Positions 1-10,038 of a stretch of 64,000 bases of DNA are shown here, piece after piece; within the stretch, counting starts at the first letter, position 1, and every line of letters starts with the position of its first letter. This stretch comes from CAZPRW01 sp964577805. GTDB taxonomy: Bacteria > Verrucomicrobiota > Verrucomicrobiia > Opitutales > JAIRKQ01. The position numbers were made by a program, and so were the translations under genes. The stretch covers positions 1-64,000 of the forward strand of contig CAZOAG010000002.1 of NCBI GenBank assembly GCA_964577805.1. The letters are read 5' to 3'. The notes beneath the pieces are model-generated. The model worked only from the letters and a program-made list of their open reading frames with translations. It made no database searches and was not told the origin of the DNA.

Positions 1-276
1 AAACCACCATCATCAACAAACCACCATCATCAACAAACCACCATCATCAACAAACCACCATCATCAACAAACCACCATCATCAACAAACCACCATCATCA
101 ACAAACCACCATCATCAACAAACCACCATCATCAACAAACCACCATCATCAACAAACCACCATCATCAACAAACCACCATCATCAACAAACCACCATCAT
201 CAACAAACCACCATCATCAACAAACCACCATCATCAACAAACCACCATCATCAACAAACCACCATCATCAACAAAC
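1..276. repeat. 17-bp tandem array, 16 perfect units
   Basis: The unit AAACCACCATCATCAAC is repeated head to tail without a visible mismatch, 16 full copies plus four bases. The array begins at the window edge, so its true length is unknown. Because 17 is not a multiple of three, all three plus-strand frames read the same 17-residue cycle and none has a stop; one frame stays open to about position 411. It could therefore be the repetitive end of a gene entering from the left, but there is no other support for coding. Copy identity implies recent expansion or homogenisation. Confidence 0.97.
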
Positions 277-282
277 TGCTCT

Positions 283-350
283 CGTCGGGACGCTGGCTCC
301 GTCGGGATGCTGGCTCCGTCGGGATGCTGGCTCCGTCGGGATGCTGGCTC
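283..350. repeat. 17-bp tandem array, 4 units
   Basis: The unit CGTCGGGATGCTGGCTC occurs four times in a row; the first copy has one C for T change. It follows the first array by only a few bases and is unrelated in sequence, yet has exactly the same 17-bp period. It is much richer in G+C than the surrounding DNA. Confidence 0.95.
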
Positions 351-676
351 ACTAAGAGTATTTTTCATTAGGGACAATTTCTCAATACCAAATATTGATA
401 TATACTCATAATAAATAAAGTTTTTATGACAGACTTTTCGTTGATATGTTACAACAATAATATAGCAATGGATTTATTACGCATGTGCTCTATTCACGCT
501 TTCTGAACATGGCATGTTGAGCAAACCCCGATCGCATTTTTATCACACCATCTCAAATCAGCCTATGACATTAACTAATCATATTGACGTACTATTACCT
601 CAATAACCAATGCAGCAACTGGCTATATCTAGTTTGCTGAAAACAAAACCAATACTTAACTGCATCAATCAATGCA
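351..676. other. Intergenic spacer after the repeat arrays
   Basis: AT-rich, with no convincing gene on either strand and no RNA gene that I can recognise. It lies downstream of the minus-strand mlaF gene. I see no clear hairpin followed by a U-tract. No mlaD-like gene follows mlaF here. Confidence 0.6.
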
Positions 677-1477
677 TCAACACTGTCCATGTGCTGACGA
701 CATCATCCGTAAATTATCATTTATTACGGCAGATGGTTGCGTATTTCCACGTGTTAAAAATGATACAACATTTTGATTATTCGATGCTAATAATTCACGA
801 GGAGATCCAACAGCAACCGCTTGTTTTGTCATAGCATCTAAATATATCGCACGGGTTCCTACAGCAAAAATACTAGCCAATTCATGGGTGACAATAACTA
901 CTGTCATCCCTAAACTCTGTTGCAATTCTATGATTAAATCGTCCAATCGTTTTGATGACACTGGATCCAAACCAGCAGATGGCTCATCAAAAAATAATAT
1001 TTCAGGGTCCAATGCAATAGCACGTGCTAATCCAGCACGCTTTTTCATACCACCGGATATTTGCGAAGGATAAAAATCTTCAAAACCTTTCAATCCTACC
1101 AATGATAATTTGAATGATACTATATCAGCAATGTCAGTTTTCGATAAATCAGTATATGTTTCTAATGGTAATGCAATATTCTCAGCAAGTGTCATTGAGC
1201 TCCATAATGCACCACTTTGATACAATACCCCCATCTTACGTCCATAAAATGCAGGATCTTCCATCGATCGGTGAATCTCTTTGCCATCATAAAATATCTT
1301 ACCAACAGGAACATCCTGCAGTCCGACTAAATATTTCAACAATGTTGTTTTTCCACAACCACTCTCACCAATGATTAAAAAGACTTCACCATGCTCGACA
1401 TTGAATGATACATTTCGCATAACAACGTAATCGCCATACTGCATGTTCAAATTTTTTACTGAAATTTTTGCACTCAT
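677..1477 (-). CDS. mlaF: ABC transporter ATP-binding protein, MlaF-like
   Basis: ATPase of the MlaFE-type phospholipid transporter that acts at the inner membrane in outer-membrane lipid homeostasis. Counting from the chosen start (266 aa), Walker A GESGCGKTT is at 37-45, the family-typical QSGALWSSMTLAEN at about 87-100, the signature SGGMKKRAGLARA from 141, and Walker B LFFDEP at 161-166, followed by a switch histidine in VTHEL. The ATG at 1477 overlaps the TAA stop of mlaE by one base (TAATG), which favours this start and translational coupling; an ATG 15 bases upstream is the alternative. The substrate-binding MlaD partner is not adjacent. Confidence 0.9.
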   Translation of the reverse strand: MSAKISVKNLNMQYGDYVVMRNVSFNVEHGEVFLIIGESGCGKTTLLKYLVGLQDVPVGKIFYDGKEIHRSMEDPAFYGRKMGVLYQSGALWSSMTLAENIALPLETYTDLSKTDIADIVSFKLSLVGLKGFEDFYPSQISGGMKKRAGLARAIALDPEILFFDEPSAGLDPVSSKRLDDLIIELQQSLGMTVVIVTHELASIFAVGTRAIYLDAMTKQAVAVGSPRELLASNNQNVVSFLTRGNTQPSAVINDNLRMMSSAHGQC

Positions 1478-2622
1478 TATATGCCAAGACATGAAAACAA
1501 TACTGCAAATGCAGCATCAGCTATAATAATTGCAGTAATGCCTGTGACCACTGCTGATGTTGTAACTAAACCGACAGATTCTGCACTACGGCCACATTGC
1601 ATACCACGCAAACATCCTATAGATGATATTAAAATTCCAAAAACACCACTTTTCAACAATCCAACAAACACATCACCTAACGATATAGCAGCCACTGTTT
1701 CCGTGATATATTGCGACAAAGTAATATCTGTAATTGTCAATGCAGCGCCAATCCCTCCTATTATGCCGATCACATCAGAAAAAATACATAATATTGGCAT
1801 CATTAATGTTAATGCTAGTATTCTTGGTAATACTAGAAAGTCTATAGTAGAAAACCCTGATGTTTTTAATGCATCGACTTCATCATTTACTGTCATCGTA
1901 CCAATTGTCGCAGCGAACGCTGCTCCAGTACGACCCGACATAATGACACCAGCCATAATACATCCCATTTCCCGCATCATTGCAATGCCAACCAAGTCAG
2001 CAACGTAAATACTAGCACCAAATTGTTCCAATTGTAATATACTAATGAAAGATATTATCAATCCTACCAAAAAACTTATCAATGCCACTATCGGAAGAGC
2101 ATGCACACCAACTTCTTGCAAAAGGTCTCCAAATTCTTGCCATCGTATAGCAATTTTTCCACAACAAAATCGAAAAATACTTATACAAACTTCACCAGTA
2201 AATGACATTCCTTGTTTGCAATGTGAAACAAATATACACAATAAATTGATCAATGTTGCAAAAAATGAAGTTTTATGTTGTTTTGCCGGAATATTTCTAC
2301 GTGGAATTTTAGCCTGTGACAGGGCTATTAATCGCTGCATACCAACTGGTAATAATTGAACATCAATGGCAATATTATTCTTTTGACAATATTTTATTAC
2401 ATTCGTTATAAAACTAACAACGCTGGAATCCCATGTGGTTAACCCTTCCGCTTGGAAGGATACTTGAACAACACCATTATGTTGCCTGATATTTTTTATC
2501 ACTGCATTGGCATCAAATTGATGATCGTATAATGTAGCATCACCTGATAATACAATTTCTGCAATATTATCATGTGCTATCACTGTGACATTTCCTGCCA
2601 TTACAAATGGATTGCTGATCAC
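1477..2622 (-). CDS. mlaE: MlaE-family permease with N-terminal STAS domain
   Basis: Membrane subunit of the MlaFE lipid ABC transporter. Residues 1 to about 110 look like a STAS (MlaB-like) domain and about 130-381 form the MlaE permease, with several hydrophobic segments and the conserved stretch EMGCIMAGVIMSGRTGAAFAA. In Escherichia coli MlaB is a separate protein, so this is a MlaB-MlaE fusion, a form seen in other phyla. It is the first gene of a two-gene operon with mlaF. The family assignment is strong; the exact lipid and direction of transport cannot be seen in the sequence. Confidence 0.9.
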   Translation of the reverse strand: MISNPFVMAGNVTVIAHDNIAEIVLSGDATLYDHQFDANAVIKNIRQHNGVVQVSFQAEGLTTWDSSVVSFITNVIKYCQKNNIAIDVQLLPVGMQRLIALSQAKIPRRNIPAKQHKTSFFATLINLLCIFVSHCKQGMSFTGEVCISIFRFCCGKIAIRWQEFGDLLQEVGVHALPIVALISFLVGLIISFISILQLEQFGASIYVADLVGIAMMREMGCIMAGVIMSGRTGAAFAATIGTMTVNDEVDALKTSGFSTIDFLVLPRILALTLMMPILCIFSDVIGIIGGIGAALTITDITLSQYITETVAAISLGDVFVGLLKSGVFGILISSIGCLRGMQCGRSAESVGLVTTSAVVTGITAIIIADAAFAVLFSCLGI

Positions 2623-2767
2623 AATATTACAGACATAAGAAAAAGCGAATAAATTTTATTCAAAATAATAACCGTTCAAAAATTTGAGAACCAAGCATTC
2701 TGGTTAATATTAAAAGCATGTAATGATAGCAAATAATATCACGATTAATCTACACATAAATTTACTA

Positions 2768-3760
2768 CTATGCCTGGAATTTTCGTTCACAACATTGCAT
2801 TATTTGCAAAGCATTCAGTGCAGCTCCTTTTCGTATTTGATCACCAACTACCCACAACGATAACGCATTGTCCAAAAATGTATCTAATCGTAATCGACCA
2901 ACAGCAATATCATTTTTTTTAGATTGTTTTAATGGTGTGGGATATTCTGGATCATGGAAATATTTAACACCAGGTGTATTTTCTAATATTTCTATAGCAT
3001 GTGATATTGTCAACGGATTTATAAACTGTGCTGTTATTGACATAGCATGTGCTCGCCAAACAGGAATCCGAACGCAAGTAGCAGAAACTCTCAACTGATC
3101 ATCGTTCAATATTTTCCTGCTCTCATATAACATTTTACATTCTTCAGAAGTATACCCATGTTCCTGAAACATTCCTATTTGCGGGATAGCATTATAAGCA
3201 ACCGGCGCCCCAAAAATATTATATGCTGGCTCACTCTCACCATCAACATCATCTCGCAATGCTTGTATTCCACGATTTCCCATCCCTGACACTGCTTGAT
3301 ATGTAGACACGCAAAACCCACTCAATGTAAATGTTCGATGCAACGGTGCTAATGCCATCATAGCAATTATTGTAGAACAATTTGGATTAGCAATTATTTT
3401 GGAATTGTGTGATACTGCATATGCATTGATTTCTGGCACGATTAATGGGACTTCTGGACATGTTCGAAATGCAGAACTATTATCAATACAACATACACCA
3501 TGCGATGCTGCTATTGGGACATATTGACGGCTAACATCTGCATCAGAACAGAAAAATGCATAATCCAAATCATATAATTTATCTTTTGATAATGATTCTA
3601 CATCATAATCAACACCATGAAAATGTAATCTTTTCCCGACAGAATGTTCTGATGCAAATAACCGCAAATTGGCAGGAACAATATTATATTCTTCCAATAA
3701 ATTTATTAATTCTGTACCAACAGAACCTGTCGCCCCGATTATTCCGATTTTTCTGTCCAT
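2768..3760 (-). CDS. asd: Aspartate-semialdehyde dehydrogenase
   Basis: Cytoplasmic enzyme reducing aspartyl phosphate to aspartate semialdehyde, the branch point to lysine/diaminopimelate, threonine and methionine. The 330-aa length is normal. The NADP-binding GATGSVG is at residues 9-15, the catalytic cysteine is C128 in NPNCST, and the conserved RIPVWRAHA segment is present. Diaminopimelate supply fits the peptidoglycan genes nearby. It is divergent from ispE, with only 53 bases between the two starts, so their promoters must overlap. Confidence 0.95.
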   Translation of the reverse strand: MDRKIGIIGATGSVGTELINLLEEYNIVPANLRLFASEHSVGKRLHFHGVDYDVESLSKDKLYDLDYAFFCSDADVSRQYVPIAASHGVCCIDNSSAFRTCPEVPLIVPEINAYAVSHNSKIIANPNCSTIIAMMALAPLHRTFTLSGFCVSTYQAVSGMGNRGIQALRDDVDGESEPAYNIFGAPVAYNAIPQIGMFQEHGYTSEECKMLYESRKILNDDQLRVSATCVRIPVWRAHAMSITAQFINPLTISHAIEILENTPGVKYFHDPEYPTPLKQSKKNDIAVGRLRLDTFLDNALSLWVVGDQIRKGAALNALQIMQCCERKFQA

Positions 3761-3813
3761 AAAAAACAGTTCTCACTTTATTTCTAATAAAATACCAGCA
3801 GTATCTGTGGAAA

Positions 3814-4704
3814 ATGCAGAAAATAGCAAAGGTTTTTTCACCATCGAAATTGAATTTATTTTTCGCAATCACTGGCATCAGAAATGATGGATATCATGAT
3901 GTATATTCTTTAAACGCTGCTATCAATTTTGGAGATACAATGATTGTGTCTATCAATGATCTTGTATATGATAGAATTATCGGTCTGCCGAGCGATATAA
4001 ATCCTATCAATAGTACAATACAACATGCTATAAATTTATTTCGAAATGAATCAGGATATAACGATCATTACGACATCAACATTGAAAAAATCATACCAGT
4101 AGGGGCAGGATTTGGTGGTGGTAGTAGCAATGCAACAACAACATTACTTGCATTAAATAACTTACATAATTATCCATTATCAATAGATTCTTTACATAAA
4201 TTATGCCATAAAATCGGGGCGGATTGTGGATTTTTTTTGAACATAAAACCATGTATAACAACAGGTATCGGTGATAATATCACCAAATTGGATGATGATA
4301 CATATTTTGGATTACAACATTATCGCTTATGGATAATAAAACCACTATACAGTAGTTCTACAATCGCTGCATATCATGAAATGAAATCACATTACCAACA
4401 TAATTATATCAGCAATGAAGAAGCCGCCGCCCGTTGTTCTAAATTATTACATGCTATTTGCAATAATCATGATATTTTACCATTGTATAACACATTCTCT
4501 ACAATGCTTTATGAACACCATCCTGAAATAAAATTATTACATGAAAAATTATTTAATGATGGCATACAAGTGATATTTTCTGGCAGTGGTAGTGGATTTT
4601 TTTGCTTACAAAATAAACAACATGAAAAATACGACATGATATCGAAAATATCATCATATTTCGAACATCCATTATGGTGCAAAGAAACATCATTTTTGTT
4701 ATGA
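3814..4704 (+). CDS. ispE: 4-diphosphocytidyl-2-C-methyl-D-erythritol kinase
   Basis: GHMP-family kinase of the non-mevalonate (MEP) isoprenoid pathway. The 296-aa protein carries the substrate motif SKLNLFFAITGIRNDGYHD (from residue 11, with the probable catalytic K12), the ATP-binding loop PVGAGFGGGSSNA (95-107), the catalytic aspartate D137 in GADCGFF, and the C-terminal glycine-rich SGSGSGFF. It supplies isoprenoid precursors, for example undecaprenyl phosphate for MraY. It starts 53 bases from the divergent asd gene. Confidence 0.92.
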   Translation: MQKIAKVFSPSKLNLFFAITGIRNDGYHDVYSLNAAINFGDTMIVSINDLVYDRIIGLPSDINPINSTIQHAINLFRNESGYNDHYDINIEKIIPVGAGFGGGSSNATTTLLALNNLHNYPLSIDSLHKLCHKIGADCGFFLNIKPCITTGIGDNITKLDDDTYFGLQHYRLWIIKPLYSSSTIAAYHEMKSHYQHNYISNEEAAARCSKLLHAICNNHDILPLYNTFSTMLYEHHPEIKLLHEKLFNDGIQVIFSGSGSGFFCLQNKQHEKYDMISKISSYFEHPLWCKETSFLL

Positions 4705-4804
4705 CCAAATCTACCACATTGTATAATTCAAATTTGTTGCAACAATCGTTGTCTTACAGGTATTAAACCTTGTAATTTATTATTTTTCATGTTTGCTGTA
4801 ATTC

Positions 4805-6373
4805 ATGCTCCGAATGCGAAAGATTGTTTCTTTATTATTGGCTACCATCGCTGTACCGCTATCTACATTTTGTTCAACACTGTCACAAGATGACATCATG
4901 TTTTCAGCAACATGCCATAATTTGTCAAATATTTTACCAAAAATACGAACAGCAGGCAATGTAGTTTTTGATGATGAAGCAAATGAATTTCTTGATTACG
5001 TAATTGACTTCCTATCAAATAATGAATGTGGGTTATCCTTAAACGACCCAATTGGGATGTACTTGTTTCATGATAAAGATGATGACAATGATGTTGAAAG
5101 ATCTTTTTCTGCACTGTGTGTAGCTAAGATAAGTGATCGAGAAATTGTAGATGGACCATTATCATCACAATTTTTTACAAAAACCATTAATGAATGGGTA
5201 ATATTTTCTGATGATGAACATGCAGTAGAAAATGATAAATTAAATGCATATATTATTCGTGATATCAAGGCTCAACCATCCCATGATTTCCTTATAAAAA
5301 TTTATAAAAATTTTATAAAAAAATATTGGTCAGAGATAAAAAAGGCAATCCAGATGATGTCAGAGATGCCTGAAGAACAACGATCTATTATTTTAAATAC
5401 TATAAAATCTGCCGAGCCACAAATTAATGATGGCAAAGGCATATACATTGCTGCTGATTTCAAAGATGATTGTTTGGTCATTCAATCAATAATCTCCACA
5501 AAAAAAGGAACAAAGACCAATGCTCTTGTTTCTAACCTTTCTCACAGGAAATTTGCATTCTTTTTACCAACCATCGATGATGATATAATGTATGCTGGAC
5601 AAGAATGTTTGCCAAATGATAAAACAATATGGGAATTATCAAATACATGCGATAAAAATATCCAGAATGAATTTTATCAATATTGGTTAAGACATTGCCA
5701 GTTTTTATCAAAAATTGGAAAATCTTTAAATTATCCACCATTAAAAGAAGATGGTTTAATCATTACATCATCTGGTGAAACGTATGCATATTTGATCCCA
5801 GATCATGATTGCATAAAGAGCTTCAAAGCAAGATTGGAAACAATCGCTGGTAGAAATTCAACTAACAATTCATCATCTCAATGGACAATGGCGCATAGTA
5901 AAAGTACTACTGATGATGGCATGAGCAATTGGATAGCGTGCAATAATGATGTCATATTGCTGTTCATTGGCAATAATGGAAAAGAAGCATTGTCGAAATG
6001 GATGTCATCCGCAGAAAAATGGCAATCAACTGCTCAAAAAGGAGTGGTTTTTGCAGGAGATTTTGAGCTATCATATTTAGTTCAAAATCCGTATTTTGAA
6101 GAAATTGGAATAACACGAGAAATCTTCAATGACTGCTCAACGATAGTAAATGTCATTTGGCAATGTACTGGTGATGGCACAATGCGCGCTAATATTACCA
6201 TCCCATATGACACCATGCACAATATGTATGTCGCAATGACTGATATAGCCGCACAATACAGTGATGATTCCATCGATGATGATTGTGAAGATCTGTCAAA
6301 AGATGATTTCGACAATCAAGATGAAGAGTATCATGACGAGGATGATTGTAATGATTCCGGCAACAACAACTAA
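4805..6373 (+). CDS. Exported protein of unknown function with acidic C-terminus
   Basis: I do not recognise a family. The first 25 or so residues form a classical signal peptide (basic MLRMRK, hydrophobic core, cut probably near FCS). The mature part is about 500 residues with no transmembrane segment and a helical region around 155-210. The last 40 residues are dominated by Asp and Glu, such as DDSIDDDCEDLSKDDFDNQDE, suggesting calcium or cation binding or an extended acidic tail. The ATG used is the first; a second ATG three codons on is equally possible. It sits between ispE and mraY on the same strand and may be periplasmic or outer-membrane associated. Confidence 0.8.
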   Translation: MLRMRKIVSLLLATIAVPLSTFCSTLSQDDIMFSATCHNLSNILPKIRTAGNVVFDDEANEFLDYVIDFLSNNECGLSLNDPIGMYLFHDKDDDNDVERSFSALCVAKISDREIVDGPLSSQFFTKTINEWVIFSDDEHAVENDKLNAYIIRDIKAQPSHDFLIKIYKNFIKKYWSEIKKAIQMMSEMPEEQRSIILNTIKSAEPQINDGKGIYIAADFKDDCLVIQSIISTKKGTKTNALVSNLSHRKFAFFLPTIDDDIMYAGQECLPNDKTIWELSNTCDKNIQNEFYQYWLRHCQFLSKIGKSLNYPPLKEDGLIITSSGETYAYLIPDHDCIKSFKARLETIAGRNSTNNSSSQWTMAHSKSTTDDGMSNWIACNNDVILLFIGNNGKEALSKWMSSAEKWQSTAQKGVVFAGDFELSYLVQNPYFEEIGITREIFNDCSTIVNVIWQCTGDGTMRANITIPYDTMHNMYVAMTDIAAQYSDDSIDDDCEDLSKDDFDNQDEEYHDEDDCNDSGNNN

Positions 6374-6460
6374 CCATTGGAAGATTTTTGTAAAAAAATA
6401 TTGCATGTAACAAATGTTTATTTAACACATGCAATACTCCACTTGACATAGGACATTTTC

Positions 6461-7573
6461 ATGTTAGACATGCGGCCGTTTCCTCCCTTGATACATTTAA
6501 TAACAGATTCTCATTTTGAATTATATCGACGTGGGCTATACGGTGCGTTGACTGCGTTTTTTATATGTTTAATCAGTGGGCCGTTCATCATACGATCGCT
6601 AAGGTCACATCGTATCCGGCAAGTCTTTCGTACACGTCAACAAGTACGCAATCTTGCGGTGTTACATGAGTCCAAGTTTGGCACGCCAATAATGGGTGGA
6701 TTAATAATCCTTCTCGGGGCTCTATCATCAATGTTAGTATGGGTATCGTTCAATGATTTAGTAATCATCGCAATGTGTGTCTACTTTTCTTGTACATTGC
6801 TTGGGATTATTGATGATTCTTTGAAAATTCTTTATAATAGCAGCCGTGGAATTCATGGTTTATTTAAATTGATCGTGCCAGCATTAATGGTAGTAATGTT
6901 GTATTACATAGCCAAAGCAAGCCCGCATTTACAACATCTTTTGACATATGTTGATTGGGAATTCTTGCATGCTTGGACGCCGCGCACAGTAATGATTTGG
7001 ATTGCTGTATTCTACTTTTTTGTAATTGCTGGCAGTTGCAATGCTGTCAATTTGACAGATGGGATTGATGGACTAGCGATTACCAATATCATGATGTGTT
7101 TTGTATTTTTTGCATTTATTGCATTTTCATCATGTAATTTCAAGATGACAGAGCAATCTATGTTGTCGTATATTTCCGGTGCTAGTGAATTATATGTATT
7201 ATGCTGTTGTTTTGCTGGTGCTTGTTTAGGATTTTGTCTGTTCAATTTAAACCCTGCATCAATATTTATGGGAGATACAGGATCAATTGGATTGGGTGGC
7301 CTTCTTGCAATCGTCGCAATATTGTTGCGTCAACCATTTACACTGCTCTTGGTTGGAATAATTTTTGTAGTAGAAGCATTGTCAGTAATGTTACAAATGA
7401 CATCTAAGAAAATCTTTCGTAGAAAAATTTTTCTAATGTCACCACTGCATCACCATTTCGAACTTAAAGGAAATAGTGAACGTCGTATCGTCAAAGTGGC
7501 ATTTGCAATACAATGTTTATGTATTTTATTAACGGTAGCCATTATATTTTATGGACCAGAGTACATACATTAA
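6461..7573 (+). CDS. mraY: Phospho-N-acetylmuramoyl-pentapeptide transferase
   Basis: Integral membrane enzyme that moves phospho-MurNAc-pentapeptide from UDP to undecaprenyl phosphate, giving lipid I. At 370 aa with about ten hydrophobic segments it has family length. Visible catalytic motifs are NAVNLTDGIDGL from residue 194, NPASIFMGDTGS from 264 and MSPLHHHFE from 326. It opens a shortened division/cell-wall cluster: murD overlaps it by 23 bases, and murE, murF and murG are not nearby. Confidence 0.96.
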   Translation: MLDMRPFPPLIHLITDSHFELYRRGLYGALTAFFICLISGPFIIRSLRSHRIRQVFRTRQQVRNLAVLHESKFGTPIMGGLIILLGALSSMLVWVSFNDLVIIAMCVYFSCTLLGIIDDSLKILYNSSRGIHGLFKLIVPALMVVMLYYIAKASPHLQHLLTYVDWEFLHAWTPRTVMIWIAVFYFFVIAGSCNAVNLTDGIDGLAITNIMMCFVFFAFIAFSSCNFKMTEQSMLSYISGASELYVLCCCFAGACLGFCLFNLNPASIFMGDTGSIGLGGLLAIVAILLRQPFTLLLVGIIFVVEALSVMLQMTSKKIFRRKIFLMSPLHHHFELKGNSERRIVKVAFAIQCLCILLTVAIIFYGPEYIH

Positions 7574-8897
7574 AAATATTAAAAAAATCGGCATTTTTGG
7601 CAATGGGGTGACTGGCAGTGCTGTCGCAAGATTGTGCAAAAAACATGATATCGAATGTAAAACATTCGATGCATATGGACAATGTCACACTTCATTTTCC
7701 GATGATGATGCCAAACAATATGATATCATTGTTCGTAGTCCAAGTTTCACAATGACACATCCATGGGTATCATGTGCGATATCAAATGGATGTACTTGTT
7801 TGACAGAATTAGATTTTGCATATTGTTTCTGGACCGGAAAAATCGTTGCAATCACAGGGACTAATGGAAAAACAACTACAACAGAATTTTTGACATTTGC
7901 GCTGCAAAAATACGGCATCGATGCCAGGAAAGCGGGAAATATAGGCATTGCATTTTCTGACGTTGTAGCATCCGAACATACAAAAGACACATGGGCGATT
8001 GTTGAAGTCAGTTCATTTCAAATGGATGGCACAACATTATTTTCACCAGATTTCGTTTTATGGACAAATTTTGACAACGACCATCTTGATGTCCATAGCA
8101 CTCCAAAAGAATATTTTCTGTGCAAATCACAATTGTTGCACCTGGTACGACGACCAAATCAGTATTCTTCTACTTGTTTCGTCGGTCCAAGTGTTGATGC
8201 TTTTGCACATCGTTTTGAACTAGATAATATTCGACAATCATATACAATATGTACGGATCATAGTGGATTGCCGGAATCATCTCCATTAAACATTAAGACA
8301 CAACGCGAAAATTTCGCATTAGTAAATGCATTCTGGAAAACATGTAAGTTTGAACAATCTGTATTGGAACAAGCGACATTAGAATTTTCTATTCCACCAC
8401 ATCGTCTACAAAAAATTTCTACAATATATTCCAATAATATTGATGCGAACATTACCAAATCGGTAACATTTTGGGATGATTCCAAAGCAACAAATTTTCA
8501 TGCTCTAAATGGTGCGTTGAAATCATTCGATGAACCTATCATTTTAATCGCCGGTGGGAAATCAAAAGAAGAACCAATTCCAGAATTTTTAAATATCATA
8601 CGGAATAAAGTAAAAGCATTATTAATAATTGGATCTTCTGGAAAACAATTGTATGATGCTGTAAAGACAGATGATCAGCTATCAAAAAGTATATCGTGTA
8701 TGTTATTTCATTACAATAATGATGTTCAAACAGTCATGAATAATATTGTGCGAGAAGCATATTGGATGGCAAAAGACGGTGATAATATTGTATTGAGCCC
8801 AGGATATTCCAGCCTCGATTGGTTTAAAGATTATAGTGAACGTGGAAGATTTTTCCAGAACAGTGTTTTAAGTTTGAATTTGAATAATAAATGTTAG
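7551..8897 (+). CDS. murD: UDP-N-acetylmuramoylalanine-D-glutamate ligase
   Basis: Cytoplasmic Mur ligase adding D-Glu to UDP-MurNAc-L-Ala. The 448-aa protein has an N-terminal nucleotide-binding fold (KKIGIFGNGVTGSAVA), the ATP loop ITGTNGKTTTT at 101-111, the carbamylated-lysine region, and the C-terminal DDSKATN motif diagnostic of MurD. Its start lies inside the end of mraY and it is followed at once by a LysM lipoprotein, so the three are probably one transcript. Confidence 0.95.
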   Translation: MDQSTYIKNIKKIGIFGNGVTGSAVARLCKKHDIECKTFDAYGQCHTSFSDDDAKQYDIIVRSPSFTMTHPWVSCAISNGCTCLTELDFAYCFWTGKIVAITGTNGKTTTTEFLTFALQKYGIDARKAGNIGIAFSDVVASEHTKDTWAIVEVSSFQMDGTTLFSPDFVLWTNFDNDHLDVHSTPKEYFLCKSQLLHLVRRPNQYSSTCFVGPSVDAFAHRFELDNIRQSYTICTDHSGLPESSPLNIKTQRENFALVNAFWKTCKFEQSVLEQATLEFSIPPHRLQKISTIYSNNIDANITKSVTFWDDSKATNFHALNGALKSFDEPIILIAGGKSKEEPIPEFLNIIRNKVKALLIIGSSGKQLYDAVKTDDQLSKSISCMLFHYNNDVQTVMNNIVREAYWMAKDGDNIVLSPGYSSLDWFKDYSERGRFFQNSVLSLNLNNKC

Positions 8898-8923
8898 ATA
8901 ATGAAGAGAGAGTTTTTCCTGAT

Positions 8924-10030
8924 ATGAAAGCGAGACATGTATTTATTGCGTTTATCAGCGTGCCATTAGTAATGATGTCAGGCTGTTCTATGATGAACAA
9001 TAATGATAGCCGACCATCCAATGTCGCTCCAGCTGTCGCACCACAGGTAGCAGCTGATGGTGCTAGTATGCGGAAAAAACCACGGCAACCAGAACCAGTA
9101 CAACAAGAACAGGAAATCATAATAGAGCAAATCAAAGAAGAAAAAGATGTCACTGAAGTGTGTGAGACGACAACATATGTTGTCAAAAAAGGAGATACTA
9201 TTTATGGGATCGCTCGTAAATTTCATATAAAACCAAATGATATCATGCGAACAAATGGTATCGATAAGGACACCACATTGCGCATAGGACAGTCTCTCGA
9301 AATTCCATGTTCTAGAACAAATATTTCACAAGCAATCATTCAGGAAAAGGAAAATGGTGGCAAAGAATATATTGTTGTTGCTGGAGATTCGTTATATAAG
9401 ATTTCACGGAAATATGGCATTTCGGTAAAAGAATTGCGCGATAATAATAATTTATCATCTGATACATTGCTGGTCGGTCAAAAATTAATATTGCCATCGA
9501 ATGCTCGTGAAACTGTCGCTACAACAACTCCTAAACTATCCGGTGATGGAACATATACTGTTGTACGTGGTGATAGCATATATGTCATTGCAAAACGATT
9601 TGGGGTATCACAGGCAGACCTCATGCGTGTAAATAATATCAGCAGTCCAGAACGTCTACAAATTGGACAAACATTAAAAATTCCTACAAAGGATGCTGTT
9701 GTGACAAATAAACCAACGCCTATTGTGCATAATGTACAACCGAATATCCAACCTCCAGCAATCACTGATAATGGCAATTTGTACACAATACAGTATGGTG
9801 ATACAGTATCTGGTATTGCACAACGGTTAAATGTTGACAAACAAGAACTCGCAGCGTTGAACAACATTAGCACACAAACACCATTACAAGCTGGTAAACA
9901 ATTGTTAATCCCTGAGAAGAAAATTATTCAGGAAACACCATCAATGACACCTATTTCACATCCAGATGTTATCACTGATGATTTCTTTGACAACTTTGAA
10001 GAAATCCCTGTTGTTGAAATCAACAATTAA
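8924..10030 (+). CDS. LysM-repeat lipoprotein
   Basis: Envelope protein expected to bind peptidoglycan. From the chosen start (368 aa), a lipoprotein signal ends in MMSGC, with C21 the probable lipidation site, followed by a Pro/Gln/Glu-rich linker. There are four LysM domains at about 84-128, 149-191, 210-254 and 286-330, each with the G-D-[ST]-hydrophobic core and a final P. No peptidase, amidase or other catalytic domain follows, unlike NlpD. An in-frame ATG 33 bases upstream, overlapping murD, would give an N-terminus unlike a signal peptide, so I prefer the internal start. Its place between murD and ftsW suggests a role in septal wall growth. Confidence 0.88.
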   Translation: MKARHVFIAFISVPLVMMSGCSMMNNNDSRPSNVAPAVAPQVAADGASMRKKPRQPEPVQQEQEIIIEQIKEEKDVTEVCETTTYVVKKGDTIYGIARKFHIKPNDIMRTNGIDKDTTLRIGQSLEIPCSRTNISQAIIQEKENGGKEYIVVAGDSLYKISRKYGISVKELRDNNNLSSDTLLVGQKLILPSNARETVATTTPKLSGDGTYTVVRGDSIYVIAKRFGVSQADLMRVNNISSPERLQIGQTLKIPTKDAVVTNKPTPIVHNVQPNIQPPAITDNGNLYTIQYGDTVSGIAQRLNVDKQELAALNNISTQTPLQAGKQLLIPEKKIIQETPSMTPISHPDVITDDFFDNFEEIPVVEINN

Positions 10031-10038
10031 AATGTAAT

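Noticed and set aside
1..350. CRISPR array
   Set aside because: Repeats are directly tandem with no spacers, and no cas gene is in the window.
1481..2008. 175-codon frame on the plus strand
   Set aside because: Lies antisense inside mlaE, with low-complexity composition explained by the mlaE reading frame.
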